Source of the DNA: CADEEN01 sp963816315
Lineage (GTDB): Bacteria > Pseudomonadota > Gammaproteobacteria > Burkholderiales > Burkholderiaceae_C
Reading direction: 5' to 3'
Assembly (NCBI GenBank): GCA_963816315.1
Contig: CAWFJZ010000036.1
Span: 190,520-254,519 of the forward strand
Length of the DNA stretch: 64,000 nt
Shown: in pieces, positions 29,061 through 37,813 of the stretch
How positions within the stretch are numbered: position 1 is the stretch's first letter
How the letters are laid out: the number at the start of each line of letters is the position of its first letter
Notes under the pieces: model-generated
The model's input: only the letters and a program-made list of their open reading frames with translations
Databases searched by the model: none
What the model was told of the DNA's origin: nothing
Made by a program: the position numbers and the translations under genes

Positions 29061-29732
29061 TCAGCCGCGCAACCGGTAGCCCTGGCCGCGGTGTGTGGTG
29101 ATCAGCGCGGCGCCGAGCTTGCGGCGCAGGCGGCTGACGATGACTTCAACCGAGTTGCTGGCGCGCGGCGCGCGGCCGACATCGCCACCGAGCGAGAGTT
29201 CGATCTCGGCGCGGCTGCAGATGAGGCCGCGTCGCCGTGCCAGGCAGACGAGCAGCGCCCATTCGATCGCCGTCAGGGCCACGCGCGCGTCGTCGCGGCG
29301 CACGGTGCGGGTGTCGAAATCGACCGACAACTCGCGCACGTGCAGGGCTGGCGGCAGCGCCTCGGCGCGGCGCTGCGCAACAGCGTCGATGCGCGCCAGC
29401 ATCTCGCCCAGGTCGAGCGGGTGGATCAGGCAATCGTCGGCACCGGCCTGCTGCCAGCCGATGCGGTCGCCGACCTGGTCGCGCGCGGCCAGCACGATCA
29501 CCGGGCACAGCACGCCACGCGCGCGCAAGCGCGGCAGCAACTCGAGGCTGCTGTCGTTCGGCGGTTTCAAGTCGAGCAGCAGCAGGTCGGGCGGCGGTGT
29601 TGTTGCCGCGGCCAAGCGCGCCTCGGCCAAGCCGGTCGGTGTCAGCCACTCGACGCGGTGGCCCGCCGCGACGAGGCGCTCGACAAGGGCCCGTCCCAGC
29701 TCGACATCATCTTCCAGCAATGCCACCTGCAC
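29061..29732 (-). CDS. Orphan OmpR-family response regulator with altered receiver
   Basis: 223 residues. Receiver domain 1-115: LLEDD acidic pocket and LLLLDLKPPND phosphoacceptor Asp are present. The conserved Thr/Ser is Ala (VIVLAARD) and the conserved Lys is His (LIHPLDL). A C-terminal winged helix (LTAIEWALLVCLARRRGLICSR...VSRLRRKLGA) is typical of OmpR/PhoB. No histidine kinase is adjacent; the gene follows the ferredoxin reductase by 63 nt and may regulate that operon. The altered switch residues suggest phosphorylation-independent or changed control. Confidence 0.85.
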   Translation of the reverse strand: MQVALLEDDVELGRALVERLVAAGHRVEWLTPTGLAEARLAAATTPPPDLLLLDLKPPNDSSLELLPRLRARGVLCPVIVLAARDQVGDRIGWQQAGADDCLIHPLDLGEMLARIDAVAQRRAEALPPALHVRELSVDFDTRTVRRDDARVALTAIEWALLVCLARRRGLICSRAEIELSLGGDVGRAPRASNSVEVIVSRLRRKLGAALITTHRGQGYRLRG

Positions 29733-29795
29733 ATCCCGCTCCCCTTCACAAACAAGCGTGCAGCATGCTCGGCGCGGATGAACGCTCGCTGAAGA

Positions 29796-30842
29796 TCACG
29801 CCGCCAGCGGCGCGGCGCCGGTGATGCGCTGCCACAGGCTGCGCTTGGGCGCAACGGCCGCAAAGAACGGGTCGGCGCGGATGCGCTCGGGCGCCGCGCC
29901 GCGCTCCAGCGCCAGCGCCTTGACCGCATCGACCATCGGCGGCGGGCCGCAGACGTACACGCGCGTTTCGCACAGGCTCGCAAAGTCTTCGGCCACGGCC
30001 TGGTGCAGATGCATCGCGCGCTGGCCCGCATCCTTCGGCTGCGCATAGACCGGCACGAAGCGAAAACCCTTGTGCGCGGCCTGCAGCCGCAGCGGCCCGC
30101 CGGCGTACAAGTCGCCCTCGCCGCGCACGCCGTGGTAGAGGTGGATGCGGCTCGGCCGTTGGCCTTCGGCGAGTGCGGCGTCGAGCACCGACAGCATCGG
30201 CGCCAGGCCCGTGCCGCCGGCCAGCAGCAGCAGCGGCTCGTCGCTCGGCGGTGCGTCCCAGCAGGCATCGCCGAACGGGCCGTGTACCGTCACCGCATCG
30301 CCGCGCCGCAGGTTGTTGGCAACATGGCCGCTGATCAAACCATTGGGCAGCACGCGGATGTGGAACTCGAGCCGCCGTTCGCGCGGCTGCGTGGCCATCG
30401 AATAGCTGCGCGGCGGCAGGCGGCCGAAGGACAGCTTGGCGAACTGGCCGGGCCGGAAGTCGAAGACCGCATCGTCGGCGAGTTGCAGCGTCAGCAGCAC
30501 CACGTCCGCGGTCACGCGCTCGACGCTGGCCACTTGCGAGGGCAGCGTGACGATCGGCATCGGCATGGTGGTGCTCAGCCAGCGCAGCCGCACGTCGCCG
30601 ACGGGCCGCGAGCGGCAGGCCAGGATCAGGCCGCGCGCGCGTTCGTCGTCGTCCAGCGCATCCGGGCTGCACTCGTCGGTGGCGACGTTGCCTTCCAGAA
30701 GGTCGCATTTGCAGCTGCCGCATTCACCGACGCCGCAGACATGCGGGAACGGCACGCCGGCGTCGAGCGCGGCGTTGAGGATGGTCTGGTGGCGGCCGGC
30801 CTGCACCGGCTCGCTCCAATCGGCAATATGGATCACGGGCAT
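29796..30842 (-). CDS. 2Fe-2S ferredoxin / FAD-NAD(P)H reductase
   Basis: 348 residues from ATG 30842. N-terminal plant-type ferredoxin domain with CGVGECGSC and a later Cys in LILACRS; a FAD-binding barrel with RSYSMA; an NAD(P) domain with GGTGLAPM and YVCGPPPMV. This is the reductase layout of ring-oxygenase and CDP-deoxyglucoseen reductase families. It starts 16 nt after the cytochrome b/EB_dh gene, so the two likely form one electron chain rather than serving an oxygenase; no oxygenase is adjacent. Confidence 0.88.
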   Translation of the reverse strand: MPVIHIADWSEPVQAGRHQTILNAALDAGVPFPHVCGVGECGSCKCDLLEGNVATDECSPDALDDDERARGLILACRSRPVGDVRLRWLSTTMPMPIVTLPSQVASVERVTADVVLLTLQLADDAVFDFRPGQFAKLSFGRLPPRSYSMATQPRERRLEFHIRVLPNGLISGHVANNLRRGDAVTVHGPFGDACWDAPPSDEPLLLLAGGTGLAPMLSVLDAALAEGQRPSRIHLYHGVRGEGDLYAGGPLRLQAAHKGFRFVPVYAQPKDAGQRAMHLHQAVAEDFASLCETRVYVCGPPPMVDAVKALALERGAAPERIRADPFFAAVAPKRSLWQRITGAAPLAA

Positions 30843-30858
30843 CGTCAGGGTCCTTTGG

Positions 30859-32496
30859 TCATTGCAACGCGATGCGCAGCGGTTGCACGTGGCGCGTGTG
30901 GCGCACCTGGTTGTGGTCGAAGACGGCGAACCACATGAACATGCCATCGGCAATCGGCTGGTCGAACTTGGAGCCGGTGTCGAGCTTGCGTTTGGCCTCC
31001 AGCGTCCACCAGCCGTTCTTCCATTGCGCGTGCACGGCCACGTCGCCGCGGTCGCCGGCGAACGGCTGGTCCACCAGCACGGAAGGGATCACCGTGCCGA
31101 CGGGAATCGCCGCGTCGCGCTCGGCGGAAAACGGCGCGACCTCGCTCATCAACATCGAGAACAGGCCGCTGTCGCTGGCGTTCGGGTTCGGGTCGAAAGG
31201 CCCCATGCGTTGCTGCAGCGCCGCCAGATCCTTGGGCAGGAACTTGACCTTGACCAGGTCGCTGTCCTTGATCTTGTCGAAGTTGGCTTCGAAGCCGCCG
31301 CTGGTTTTCGGGTCGGTGTTGTAGCCGCCGGTGTAGCGCTTGCCGGCTTTTGCTTCCATCGGCGCACCGAAGTAGTTGTCGTCGAACTGGTTCGTCGCGC
31401 CGCTGCGCACGCTCTTCCAATGCCAGACGTCGGCCAGGCTGCCGTCGGTGGTGGCGTGCAGGCCCAGGCCGTTGCTCGGACCCGGTTTGTCGGCGATCGG
31501 CTTCGGGCCGAGGTTGACGCTGTCGCCACCGGCCACCGGCGAGCGCGCCAGCATCACGGCGAACTTGTCTTCGTAGTAGTCGTTCTCGTCGTTCTTGAAG
31601 TAGTTGCTGTGCACGAGCTTCCAGCCCTGCTCGGTCTTGACCAGCGGGATGTGCTTCTGGCTGCGCGTCGCATCGGGCCAGCGGAAGAGGAAGTAGGCAT
31701 GCTGGCCGTCGTGCAGCGCGCGCACGTGAACATCGACCTCGCCGCCGTCGAGGTTGAAGCCGCGGCTGGTGTGCACCACGGCCTCGGTCGCGCGCTGCCA
31801 AGCCGGGTCGGCGGCGTCGCCGTCGAGCGTCGGCAGCTCGGCGCTGCGCGTGATCAACAGCGGCGTCATGCTGCGGCTGTCGCTGACGTAGGCGATGGCC
31901 GCGCCGACCAGGCCGACCGCGAGCGCCGCGCCGGCGCCGGCGCCGTAGGCCACGCGCGGCGTGACGATCTTCAGCAACTGCCGCCAGCCGCCGAAGGCCA
32001 ACTGCGTGGCGATATGCAGCGCGATGTAGCCGACGAAGCCCCACGATAGCCATTGGTGCACCTGCGCCAGCGGCTCGGTCGGCAGCAGGCCGGGGAAGAA
32101 GTACAGCAGCACGCCGGTGGCCGCCGCGCCGCCGAGCAGTGCGAAGGCGAACCAGTACATCAGCCGGTTGATGGCCTGCCAGCGCACCGTGCGGTCGGCG
32201 CTGCGCAGGTTGGCGCGGCGCAGTGCCAGCCGGCCGCCGAGGCCGGTGCGCCAGAGGAAGGCGAGGTAGGCGACGACCAATCCCACCATCGCGGTGGCGC
32301 TCCAGAAATGCCAGCGCAGCACGTTGCCTTGCAGCAGCAGCACATCGAGCCAGCGCAGCAGCAGGTTGTCGCTGTGCATGCCGGCGATGCGCCAGCCGGT
32401 GGAGACACTGAGCAGCAGCGCGGCGACCAGGCCCCAATGCATCAGCATCGTTGGCAGATCGGCGCGTGCGCGCGCTGCGGGTTGAGAGCGAATCAT
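30859..32496 (-). CDS. Cytochrome b561-type membrane domain fused to ethylbenzene-dehydrogenase-type haem domain
   Basis: 545 residues. The first 205 or so form 4-5 membrane helices of a cytochrome b561/NapC-like unit with candidate haem His residues (MLMHWGLV, LRWHFW, VHQWLSW, ALHIATQ). The remainder (from LITRSAELPTLDGDAADPAWQ) is a periplasmic EB_dh domain (PF09459 type), the b-haem gamma-subunit fold of ethylbenzene and DMSO-reductase-type enzymes. No molybdenum catalytic subunit is nearby. With the following reductase it could move electrons across the membrane. First gene of the operon. Confidence 0.82.
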   Translation of the reverse strand: MIRSQPAARARADLPTMLMHWGLVAALLLSVSTGWRIAGMHSDNLLLRWLDVLLLQGNVLRWHFWSATAMVGLVVAYLAFLWRTGLGGRLALRRANLRSADRTVRWQAINRLMYWFAFALLGGAAATGVLLYFFPGLLPTEPLAQVHQWLSWGFVGYIALHIATQLAFGGWRQLLKIVTPRVAYGAGAGAALAVGLVGAAIAYVSDSRSMTPLLITRSAELPTLDGDAADPAWQRATEAVVHTSRGFNLDGGEVDVHVRALHDGQHAYFLFRWPDATRSQKHIPLVKTEQGWKLVHSNYFKNDENDYYEDKFAVMLARSPVAGGDSVNLGPKPIADKPGPSNGLGLHATTDGSLADVWHWKSVRSGATNQFDDNYFGAPMEAKAGKRYTGGYNTDPKTSGGFEANFDKIKDSDLVKVKFLPKDLAALQQRMGPFDPNPNASDSGLFSMLMSEVAPFSAERDAAIPVGTVIPSVLVDQPFAGDRGDVAVHAQWKNGWWTLEAKRKLDTGSKFDQPIADGMFMWFAVFDHNQVRHTRHVQPLRIALQ

Positions 32497-32851
32497 GGCG
32501 GGTACCCCCTTCTTCGAATGGCAGCCGGTGCGGCCGAGGGGGCGACGTTGGGCGCATACAACCCAGCGGCTGTGCCGAGACGCAAACCAAAATTACATTC
32601 AAAGGGCGCTTTGTGCAGATGTGCGATGTTGCGCCGCAGTAAAGAGGCCGACATGTGGAGCCTGAGTAACGCAAGCGAACGTTCTTTTGCGAACGGTCAG
32701 CGCGGGAGCGCGCTCATCACGCTGCACGGTCACCCTTGGGGGTTGCAGACGTTGCCGCATCGGGTCTATGGTCCCTGTGCTGCGGCCGCTCGGAGCGTGC
32801 GGCGCGCCGCACTGGATCGAACGCTCCGCGCAACCTGGGACGAGGTCAACG
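32497..32851. promoter_or_regulatory. Divergent intergenic region, no gene seen
   Basis: 355 bases between the cytochrome b/EB_dh gene and the metalloprotease. It contains a direct repeat GCGAACG-N7-GCGAACG near 32680 and a locally AT-richer patch near 32585-32610 (CAAAATTACATTCAAAGG). Promoters for both sides are expected here; none is assigned. Confidence 0.35.
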
Positions 32852-33730
32852 ATGGCAAGCACACGCAGACCAGCAAACGCGGCGATGGAGACTTACGTCG
32901 CCTGCGCCAGTGTCAAGGCAGGCGCTTCCGCAGCGGTCATTGCCTCGGCGTACAAGATCGAGGTGCGCTTTGTCGGTGGGCTGAACACGGCGCAGAAGAA
33001 CGCGTTCAAGACGGCGGCCAAGCGCTGGACGAAAGTCATCGTCGGCGACGTGCCGAGCGTGATGGTCGGCGGCGAGGTGATCGACGACTTGTTGATCATG
33101 GCGCAGGGCGTCGATATCGACGGCCCGGGCAAGATCCTCGGCCAGGCCGGCCCGACGCATCTGCGTCCGGCCTCGGCCGGTGTCAGCGCGTTCCTGCCGG
33201 CCAAGGGGCTGATGTCGTTCGACACCGCCGACCTGGCGCAGATGCAGGCCGACGGCACGCTGGTCGATGTGATCACGCACGAGATGGGCCACGTCATCGG
33301 CATCGGCACCATCTGGGCCCGCAAGGGCCTGCTGGCCGGCGCCAACAGCGCCAACCCGCGCTTCAGCGGCGTGGCCGCGAAGCAGGAGTACGGCGTGTTG
33401 AAAGCCGCCGGGCCGACGCCCGTGCCGGTGGAAAACACCGGCGGTGCGGGCACGAAGAACAGCCACTGGCGCGAATCGGTGTTCAAGAACGAGTTGATGT
33501 CGGGCTTCATTGCCGCACCGAACAATCCGCTGTCCCGGGTCACGGTGGCGAGCCTGCAAGACCTGGGCTATGTGGTCAACCTCAATGCCGCCGAACCGTA
33601 CGCGCTGCCGAACTTGCGAGCCATGGCCGAAGCCGGCTTGATGGTCGCGCGCGGCGAAGCGGCGCACCATCATGCGCTGCCGATCTTCGGGCCGCGGGTG
33701 TTGGCCGACGACAGCATGGTCAAGCGGTGA
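32852..33730 (+). CDS. Leishmanolysin-like zinc metallopeptidase
   Basis: 292 residues from ATG 32852 (upstream in-frame starts exist but the extension has no recognisable content). The catalytic motif HEMGHVIGIGTIW lies at about residue 150, and later LMSGF supplies a Met after the site, as in metzincins. Sequence around FVGGLNTAQKNAFKTAAKRW and DIDGPGKILGQAGP is typical of bacterial leishmanolysin-related proteases. No signal peptide is evident from this start. Followed by a C/G-rich palindromic repeat. Confidence 0.78.
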   Translation: MASTRRPANAAMETYVACASVKAGASAAVIASAYKIEVRFVGGLNTAQKNAFKTAAKRWTKVIVGDVPSVMVGGEVIDDLLIMAQGVDIDGPGKILGQAGPTHLRPASAGVSAFLPAKGLMSFDTADLAQMQADGTLVDVITHEMGHVIGIGTIWARKGLLAGANSANPRFSGVAAKQEYGVLKAAGPTPVPVENTGGAGTKNSHWRESVFKNELMSGFIAAPNNPLSRVTVASLQDLGYVVNLNAAEPYALPNLRAMAEAGLMVARGEAAHHHALPIFGPRVLADDSMVKR

Positions 33731-33737
33731 AATGAAA

Positions 33738-33776
33738 CCCCCCGAAGCGGCTTCGCCGCCTCCCCCCAGGGGGCAA
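33738..33776. repeat. CCCCC-GAAGCGGCTTCGCCGCC-CCCCC intergenic repeat
   Basis: A GC-rich element with an internal AAGCGGCTT/GGCGAAG symmetry between C-runs and a closing AGGGGG. It begins about 8 nt after the metallopeptidase stop and could act as terminator. Similar sequences are frequent between genes in Comamonadaceae-like genomes (general knowledge). Confidence 0.55.
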
Positions 33777-33873
33777 CGCCAGCGGCCAGGCAAAGCCCGA
33801 TCCGCGGCGTTCGCATGGACTTGCCCCTCGTTTCATGCGTCGCGGGTGGCACGCAGCGCAATGGATCACTGAG

Positions 33874-34149
33874 ATGCCGCGCATGCTGCGCCCCAAGGCG
33901 ACGGTGCTGCCCGACTGCGCGCTGGTGCCGAGCGCGAACCTGTTGCCGCCGCCCAAGCGCTTCACGCACGAGGTGGTGGCCGAGCAGCCGTTTCACTACG
34001 CTGCCGGCGACTGCCCGCCCGACGGCCACTTGGCGCGCGGCACGCGGCTGCTGTTGCTCGAGCGCGGCGAGGGCCCGCTGTGCCGCGTGCAGGACCGCAA
34101 CGGCTTGTGCGTGATGACGGCCTTTGCGGGCTTGCGCGCGCTGCGCTGA
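33874..34149 (+). CDS. Conserved-looking hypothetical protein (91 aa)
   Basis: Starts at ATG 33874 or 33886; an ATG at 33835 is also in frame. The body FTHEVVAEQPFHYAAGDCPPDGHLARGT...LLLERGEGPLCRVQDRNGLCVMTAF looks like a small beta-rich domain with SH3-like strands. No named family recognised. It precedes the acetyltransferase by 82 nt. Confidence 0.55.
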   Translation: MPRMLRPKATVLPDCALVPSANLLPPPKRFTHEVVAEQPFHYAAGDCPPDGHLARGTRLLLLERGEGPLCRVQDRNGLCVMTAFAGLRALR

Positions 34150-34231
34150 ACGCGGCGCCATAGCGCTACCCTATGCGGGTGTGCCGAAAGACAAGCATGC
34201 CCCTCATCGACCAACGATTGAAGTCGCTCGG

Positions 34232-34702
34232 ATGAAGAGCGCGCACATTCGCCTGGCCTCGCGCGACGACGTGCGTGCGATCGCCGCGCTGTCGCGCACC
34301 GAGATCGAACAGGGCCTGCCGTGGCGCTGGACGCCGCCGCGCGTGCAGCGCGCCGTTGACGATGCGCGAACGAATGTCTGCGTGGCAGTGCAGCAGGCGT
34401 CGCTGCTCGGCTTCGGCATCATGGTCTATGCCGACGACACGGCGCACCTGAGTCTGCTCGCCGTCAGCCCCGAGGCCCGCCGGCAAGGCGTGGGCACGGC
34501 GCTGCTGCAGTGGCTGGAGCAAGTGGCGCTCGTGGCCGGTATCGTGCGTGTGCAGCTCGAAGCGCGGCACGACAACGCCGCCGCGCTCGCCTTCTATCGC
34601 CGTCACGCCTATGCGCAGACCGGCACGGTGCCCGGCATGTACCTGGGCGTGGCCGACGGTGTGCGGCTGGAAAAGCTGCTGGCGCGCACGACGACCGCTT
34701 GA
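34232..34702 (+). CDS. GNAT family N-acetyltransferase
   Basis: 156 residues from ATG 34232. Acetyl-CoA loop RRQGVGTALLQW, preceded by strand LSLLAVSPEA and followed by NAAALAFYRRHAYAQTGTVPG, the RimI-like pattern. Substrate unknown. Intact single gene. Confidence 0.85.
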   Translation: MKSAHIRLASRDDVRAIAALSRTEIEQGLPWRWTPPRVQRAVDDARTNVCVAVQQASLLGFGIMVYADDTAHLSLLAVSPEARRQGVGTALLQWLEQVALVAGIVRVQLEARHDNAAALAFYRRHAYAQTGTVPGMYLGVADGVRLEKLLARTTTA

Positions 34703-34873
34703 AGCGTTGCGGCGGCGGCATTTGCCGCGCAACGAATCGTGTGCTCGCGCCGCAGCAGTGCCGACTGTGCAATTCGACCGCGCACGCGGCTGCATGAGCA
34801 TTGACACTCCCGGCGCCATGGCTCGCGCCGAGCCGGCATTCGTCTGCAACCACTCGTCTCGGGAATCGCCTTT

Positions 34874-35341
34874 ATGTCTATGAAGACCACGCATGTTTTG
34901 GCCATCGTCGCCGCCGCTGTGCTCGGCGCCGCCTGCTCGTCCACGCCTTCGAACAACAGCAACGGCAACGCCGGCGCGGCCCCGGCCGGCGAGCCCACCG
35001 CCGCCGCTGCCAACACCCGGATGATGAAGTCGCGCGACGGCAAGTACGAGGGCGAGGTGGTCGGCACCGCGGCGCCGGACGCCAAGTTCTCCAAGCTGGT
35101 GATCGGCATGGAAACGCCGGAAGTGCAGGAGCTGATGAGCCGCACCCCGGATCGATCGCACACGTACGAATCCGGCAAGCGCTGGATCCCGTACTACTTC
35201 GGCAACGACGCGCGCCGCATGCAAGTGCTCTACAAGGGCGAGGGCTGCCTGATCTTCACCGCCGGCAACATCTGGGGCAGCGGCGGCGGCGACCTGATCG
35301 CGATCACCTTCGATCCTTCCGGCGCCTGCTACCAGCAATAA
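34874..35341 (+). CDS. Putative lipoprotein, BamE/SmpA-like fold possible
   Basis: 155 residues with a lipobox signal VLGAACSS and a low-complexity Asn/Gly/Ala linker. The domain KLVIGMETPEVQELMSRTPD...WIPYYFGNDARRMQVLYKGEGCLIF resembles the GMT-xxEVxxLLG helix of BamE-type lipoproteins. Function unknown. Its transcript probably ends at the hairpin 35361-35396. Confidence 0.7.
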   Translation: MSMKTTHVLAIVAAAVLGAACSSTPSNNSNGNAGAAPAGEPTAAAANTRMMKSRDGKYEGEVVGTAAPDAKFSKLVIGMETPEVQELMSRTPDRSHTYESGKRWIPYYFGNDARRMQVLYKGEGCLIFTAGNIWGSGGGDLIAITFDPSGACYQQ

Positions 35342-35354
35342 GCGCGCGACACCT

Positions 35355-35636
35355 TCAACGGCTGCCCGCAGCGTGCACCGTCGCGCTGCGGGCAGCGGCG
35401 TTTTGGGCGTCGGCCACGCCAGCACGCGCCAGCGCAATCGCCTCGCGCAGCACCGACAAGTCGCCGACATGGTTGGCCAGCAGCAGCAGCAGGCGTGCAT
35501 TGAACAGCTCGCTCTGTTCATCCGTCAGGCCCTGGTGCGCGGCGATCAGCGCGTCGTAGAACGAATCGCCGGGTGCGTAGGCCCAGCGCTGGCGCACGCC
35601 GGGTTCGCTGAAGTTGGGTTGGGTGTTGAGCGGCAT
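35355..35636 (-). CDS. DUF2783 protein
   Basis: 93 residues from ATG 35636: MPLNTQPNFSEPGVRQRWAY, then ALIAAHQGLTDEQSELFNARLLLLLANHVGD. DUF2783 proteins are usually encoded right after FAD-dependent aromatic monooxygenases, as here (14-nt gap); role unknown, perhaps accessory to the monooxygenase. Last gene of a four-gene operon. Its 3' end lies within a terminator-like hairpin. Confidence 0.78.
   Translation of the reverse strand: MPLNTQPNFSEPGVRQRWAYAPGDSFYDALIAAHQGLTDEQSELFNARLLLLLANHVGDLSVLREAIALARAGVADAQNAAARSATVHAAGSR
35361..35396. terminator. Bidirectional terminator-like hairpin between convergent genes
   Basis: Perfect 13-bp stem: GCTGCCCGCAGCG (35361-35373) with CGCTGCGGGCAGC (35384-35396), 10-nt loop, followed on the plus strand by GGCGTTTTGGG. 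It serves the lipoprotein gene ending at 35341; it overlaps the coding 3' end of the DUF2783 gene on the other strand. Confidence 0.65.
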
Positions 35637-35650
35637 CGTGCGGGCCTTCG

Positions 35651-37279
35651 TCAATGGCCGGTGGCGCGGGCCAGCGCGGCGCGCACCGCGCCAGCGTCGA
35701 AGCGGCGCCAGCGTGCGGCCACATGCTGGTCGGGGCGGATCAGGTAGCAGGTGCCGGCTCGCGCGTCGTAGCGCCGCGCCGCCAGGCCTTCCACGGGCAG
35801 CGTGATGAGCACGAGGCCGAGGTCGTCGATCGAACGGCGTGCCGTGTCTGGGGCGCTGCCGAAGAAAAGCATGACGAACGACGGCGTCTTGGTGGCGCTC
35901 GCCAACGCCAACAACCAGGGCGGCGTGTGGCTCTCCAGCGGCGCATCGTCCATCGGCGCGCCGGGCATCATCCAGCCGTCGAACGGCTCGCTGTCGGGCG
36001 TGTTCAGCGGCGAGTCGGTGAGCCACGTCGGCACCGACAGCCGGCCGCTGTTGACCAGCGCGCGCCCGGCGGGCACCTCGTCGGCCAGCGACAGCACGGC
36101 GTCGCGCAGCACGCGCGCGGCGCGGCTCTTCGGCGTCATGAAATCGGTGCTGCGCGACGAGTTGAGCAGGTTGTCGTCGGCCGCGGCGATGCGCTCGGCG
36201 CTGTAGCTGTCGAGCAGCGACACCGGCGCCGCGCCGTCGATGACGAGCTTCAACTTCCAGAGCAGGTTGTCGGCGTCCTGCACGCCGGAGTTGGCGCCGC
36301 GCGCGCCGAACGGGGAGACCTGGTGCGCGCTGTCGCCGACGAAGAGCACGTGGCCATGGCGGAAGCTGTTCATGCGCCGGCACTGGAAGGTATAGACGCT
36401 GACCCATTCGAGTTCGAAGCCGATGTGCTTGAAGCCCTGCTGGTCGAGCGCAGCGCGCACGCGCTCGCGCACGCGCGTCGGATCTTTCTCGGCTTCGGGG
36501 TCCGCATCCCAGCCGAGCTGGAAATCGACGCGCCAGACGTTGTCGGCCTGGCGGTGCATCAGCGCGCTTTCGCCGCTGTGGAACTTCGGCGCGAACCAGA
36601 AGCGGCGCTCGGTGCGGTCGAGCGGGAAGGGCTCGCCGTGCAGCACCACGTCGGCGATCAAGAAGCGGTCCTGGAAGACCTTGCCGGAGGTGTCCAGGCC
36701 CATCTGCCGCCGCACCGTGCTGCGCGTGCCGTCGGCGGCGATCAGCCAGTCGGCTCGCAGCGTGTAGGGGCCGTCGGTCGTTTCGATGTCGAGCGTCACG
36801 CCGTCGTCGGCCGGCGTGACCTGCTTCAACTTGTGCTGCCAGCGCAGATCGATCTGCGGCAGCTCCTGCGCACGTTCGACGAGGTATTGCTCCAAGTGGT
36901 ACTGCTGCAAGTTCACCATGCCCGGCCAGTGGTGACCGGCCTCGGGCAGCAGGTTGAAGCTGAAGACTTCGCGCTCGCCGTGAAAGGTGCGGCCGACGTT
37001 CCACGTCACGCCCTTGTCCACCACACGCTGGCCGAGGCCCAGGCGGTCGAAGATTTCGAGCGTGCGCTTGGCGTAGCAGACGCCGCGCGAGCCGAGCGAG
37101 ACGGTGTTGTCTTCATCGAGCAGGATCACCGGCAGGCCGCGCAGCGCCGCGTCGATCGCGGCGCTCAACCCGACGGGGCCGGCGCCGACGATGACGAGCT
37201 GCACGCGCTTGGTTTCGCGCGCGTCGAGCTCAGGCGCGCGCCGGTATTCGTAGCGCGGCCAGGTGTACGTGGCGAGCAC
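35651..37279 (-). CDS. FAD-dependent aromatic monooxygenase (MhpA-like)
   Basis: 542 residues from GTG 37279, 1 nt after the stop of the VOC gene. FAD motif VIVGAGPVGLSAAIDAALRG, the second FAD/NADPH motif DWLIAADGTRSTVRRQMG, and GDSAHQVSPFGARGANSGVQD, as in class A flavoprotein hydroxylases such as 3-(3-hydroxyphenyl)propionate hydroxylase. It would hydroxylate a phenolic ring using NAD(P)H and oxygen. Neighbours (VOC protein, metallo-hydrolase, DUF2783, MarR) support aromatic catabolism. The true substrate is unknown. Confidence 0.85.
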   Translation of the reverse strand: MLATYTWPRYEYRRAPELDARETKRVQLVIVGAGPVGLSAAIDAALRGLPVILLDEDNTVSLGSRGVCYAKRTLEIFDRLGLGQRVVDKGVTWNVGRTFHGEREVFSFNLLPEAGHHWPGMVNLQQYHLEQYLVERAQELPQIDLRWQHKLKQVTPADDGVTLDIETTDGPYTLRADWLIAADGTRSTVRRQMGLDTSGKVFQDRFLIADVVLHGEPFPLDRTERRFWFAPKFHSGESALMHRQADNVWRVDFQLGWDADPEAEKDPTRVRERVRAALDQQGFKHIGFELEWVSVYTFQCRRMNSFRHGHVLFVGDSAHQVSPFGARGANSGVQDADNLLWKLKLVIDGAAPVSLLDSYSAERIAAADDNLLNSSRSTDFMTPKSRAARVLRDAVLSLADEVPAGRALVNSGRLSVPTWLTDSPLNTPDSEPFDGWMMPGAPMDDAPLESHTPPWLLALASATKTPSFVMLFFGSAPDTARRSIDDLGLVLITLPVEGLAARRYDARAGTCYLIRPDQHVAARWRRFDAGAVRAALARATGH

Positions 37280-37280
37280 G

Positions 37281-37811
37281 TCAGTGTTTCTCGTGCATCC
37301 ACGCCGCATGCTGCGGCGCTTTCTTCGTGCGGCTCCACTCGTCGAGCATGTCCCACTTCACCTTGTCGAGTTCGGCGTTCATCTCCGGCGTGGCCGTGTC
37401 CACGGCGAGTTCGAGGCGGTGGCCGTTGGGGTCGAAGAAATAGATCGACTTGAAGATCGTGTGCTCGGTCGGGCCGATCACTTCGATGCCGGCGGCTTGC
37501 AGCCGCTCCTTCGCCGCATGCAGCTCATCGAGGCTGGCGACCTTGAAGGCAATGTGCTGCACCCACTCCGGCGTGTTTCCGTCGCGGCCCATCGGCGGCG
37601 CGTTCGGCAGCTCGAAGAAGGCCAGCACATTGCCTTGGCCCGCATCGAGAAAGACATGCATATAAGGATCGGGCGCGCCGGTGGACGGCACGTTGTTCTC
37701 GGCGATGGCGAGCACGAAGTCCATGCCGAGGTGTTGGCGGTACCACTCGACGGTCTGTTTGGCGTCGCGGCAGCGGTAGGCGACGTGGTGGATGCGTTGC
37801 AACAGAGCCAT
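37281..37811 (-). CDS. VOC (glyoxalase/ring-cleavage dioxygenase-fold) protein
   Basis: 176 residues from ATG 37811, 2 nt after the MBL gene. Two VOC repeats: IHHVAYRCRDAKQTVEWYRQHLG and VQHIAFKVASLDELHAAKERL; candidate metal ligands His in HHVAY and QHIAF and Glu in FFELP and RLELAV. The size fits lyase, isomerase or small dioxygenase types. In this operon it may act after the monooxygenase on the hydroxylated ring product. Reaction not identifiable. Confidence 0.82.
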   Translation of the reverse strand: MALLQRIHHVAYRCRDAKQTVEWYRQHLGMDFVLAIAENNVPSTGAPDPYMHVFLDAGQGNVLAFFELPNAPPMGRDGNTPEWVQHIAFKVASLDELHAAKERLQAAGIEVIGPTEHTIFKSIYFFDPNGHRLELAVDTATPEMNAELDKVKWDMLDEWSRTKKAPQHAAWMHEKH

Positions 37812-37813
37812 GG

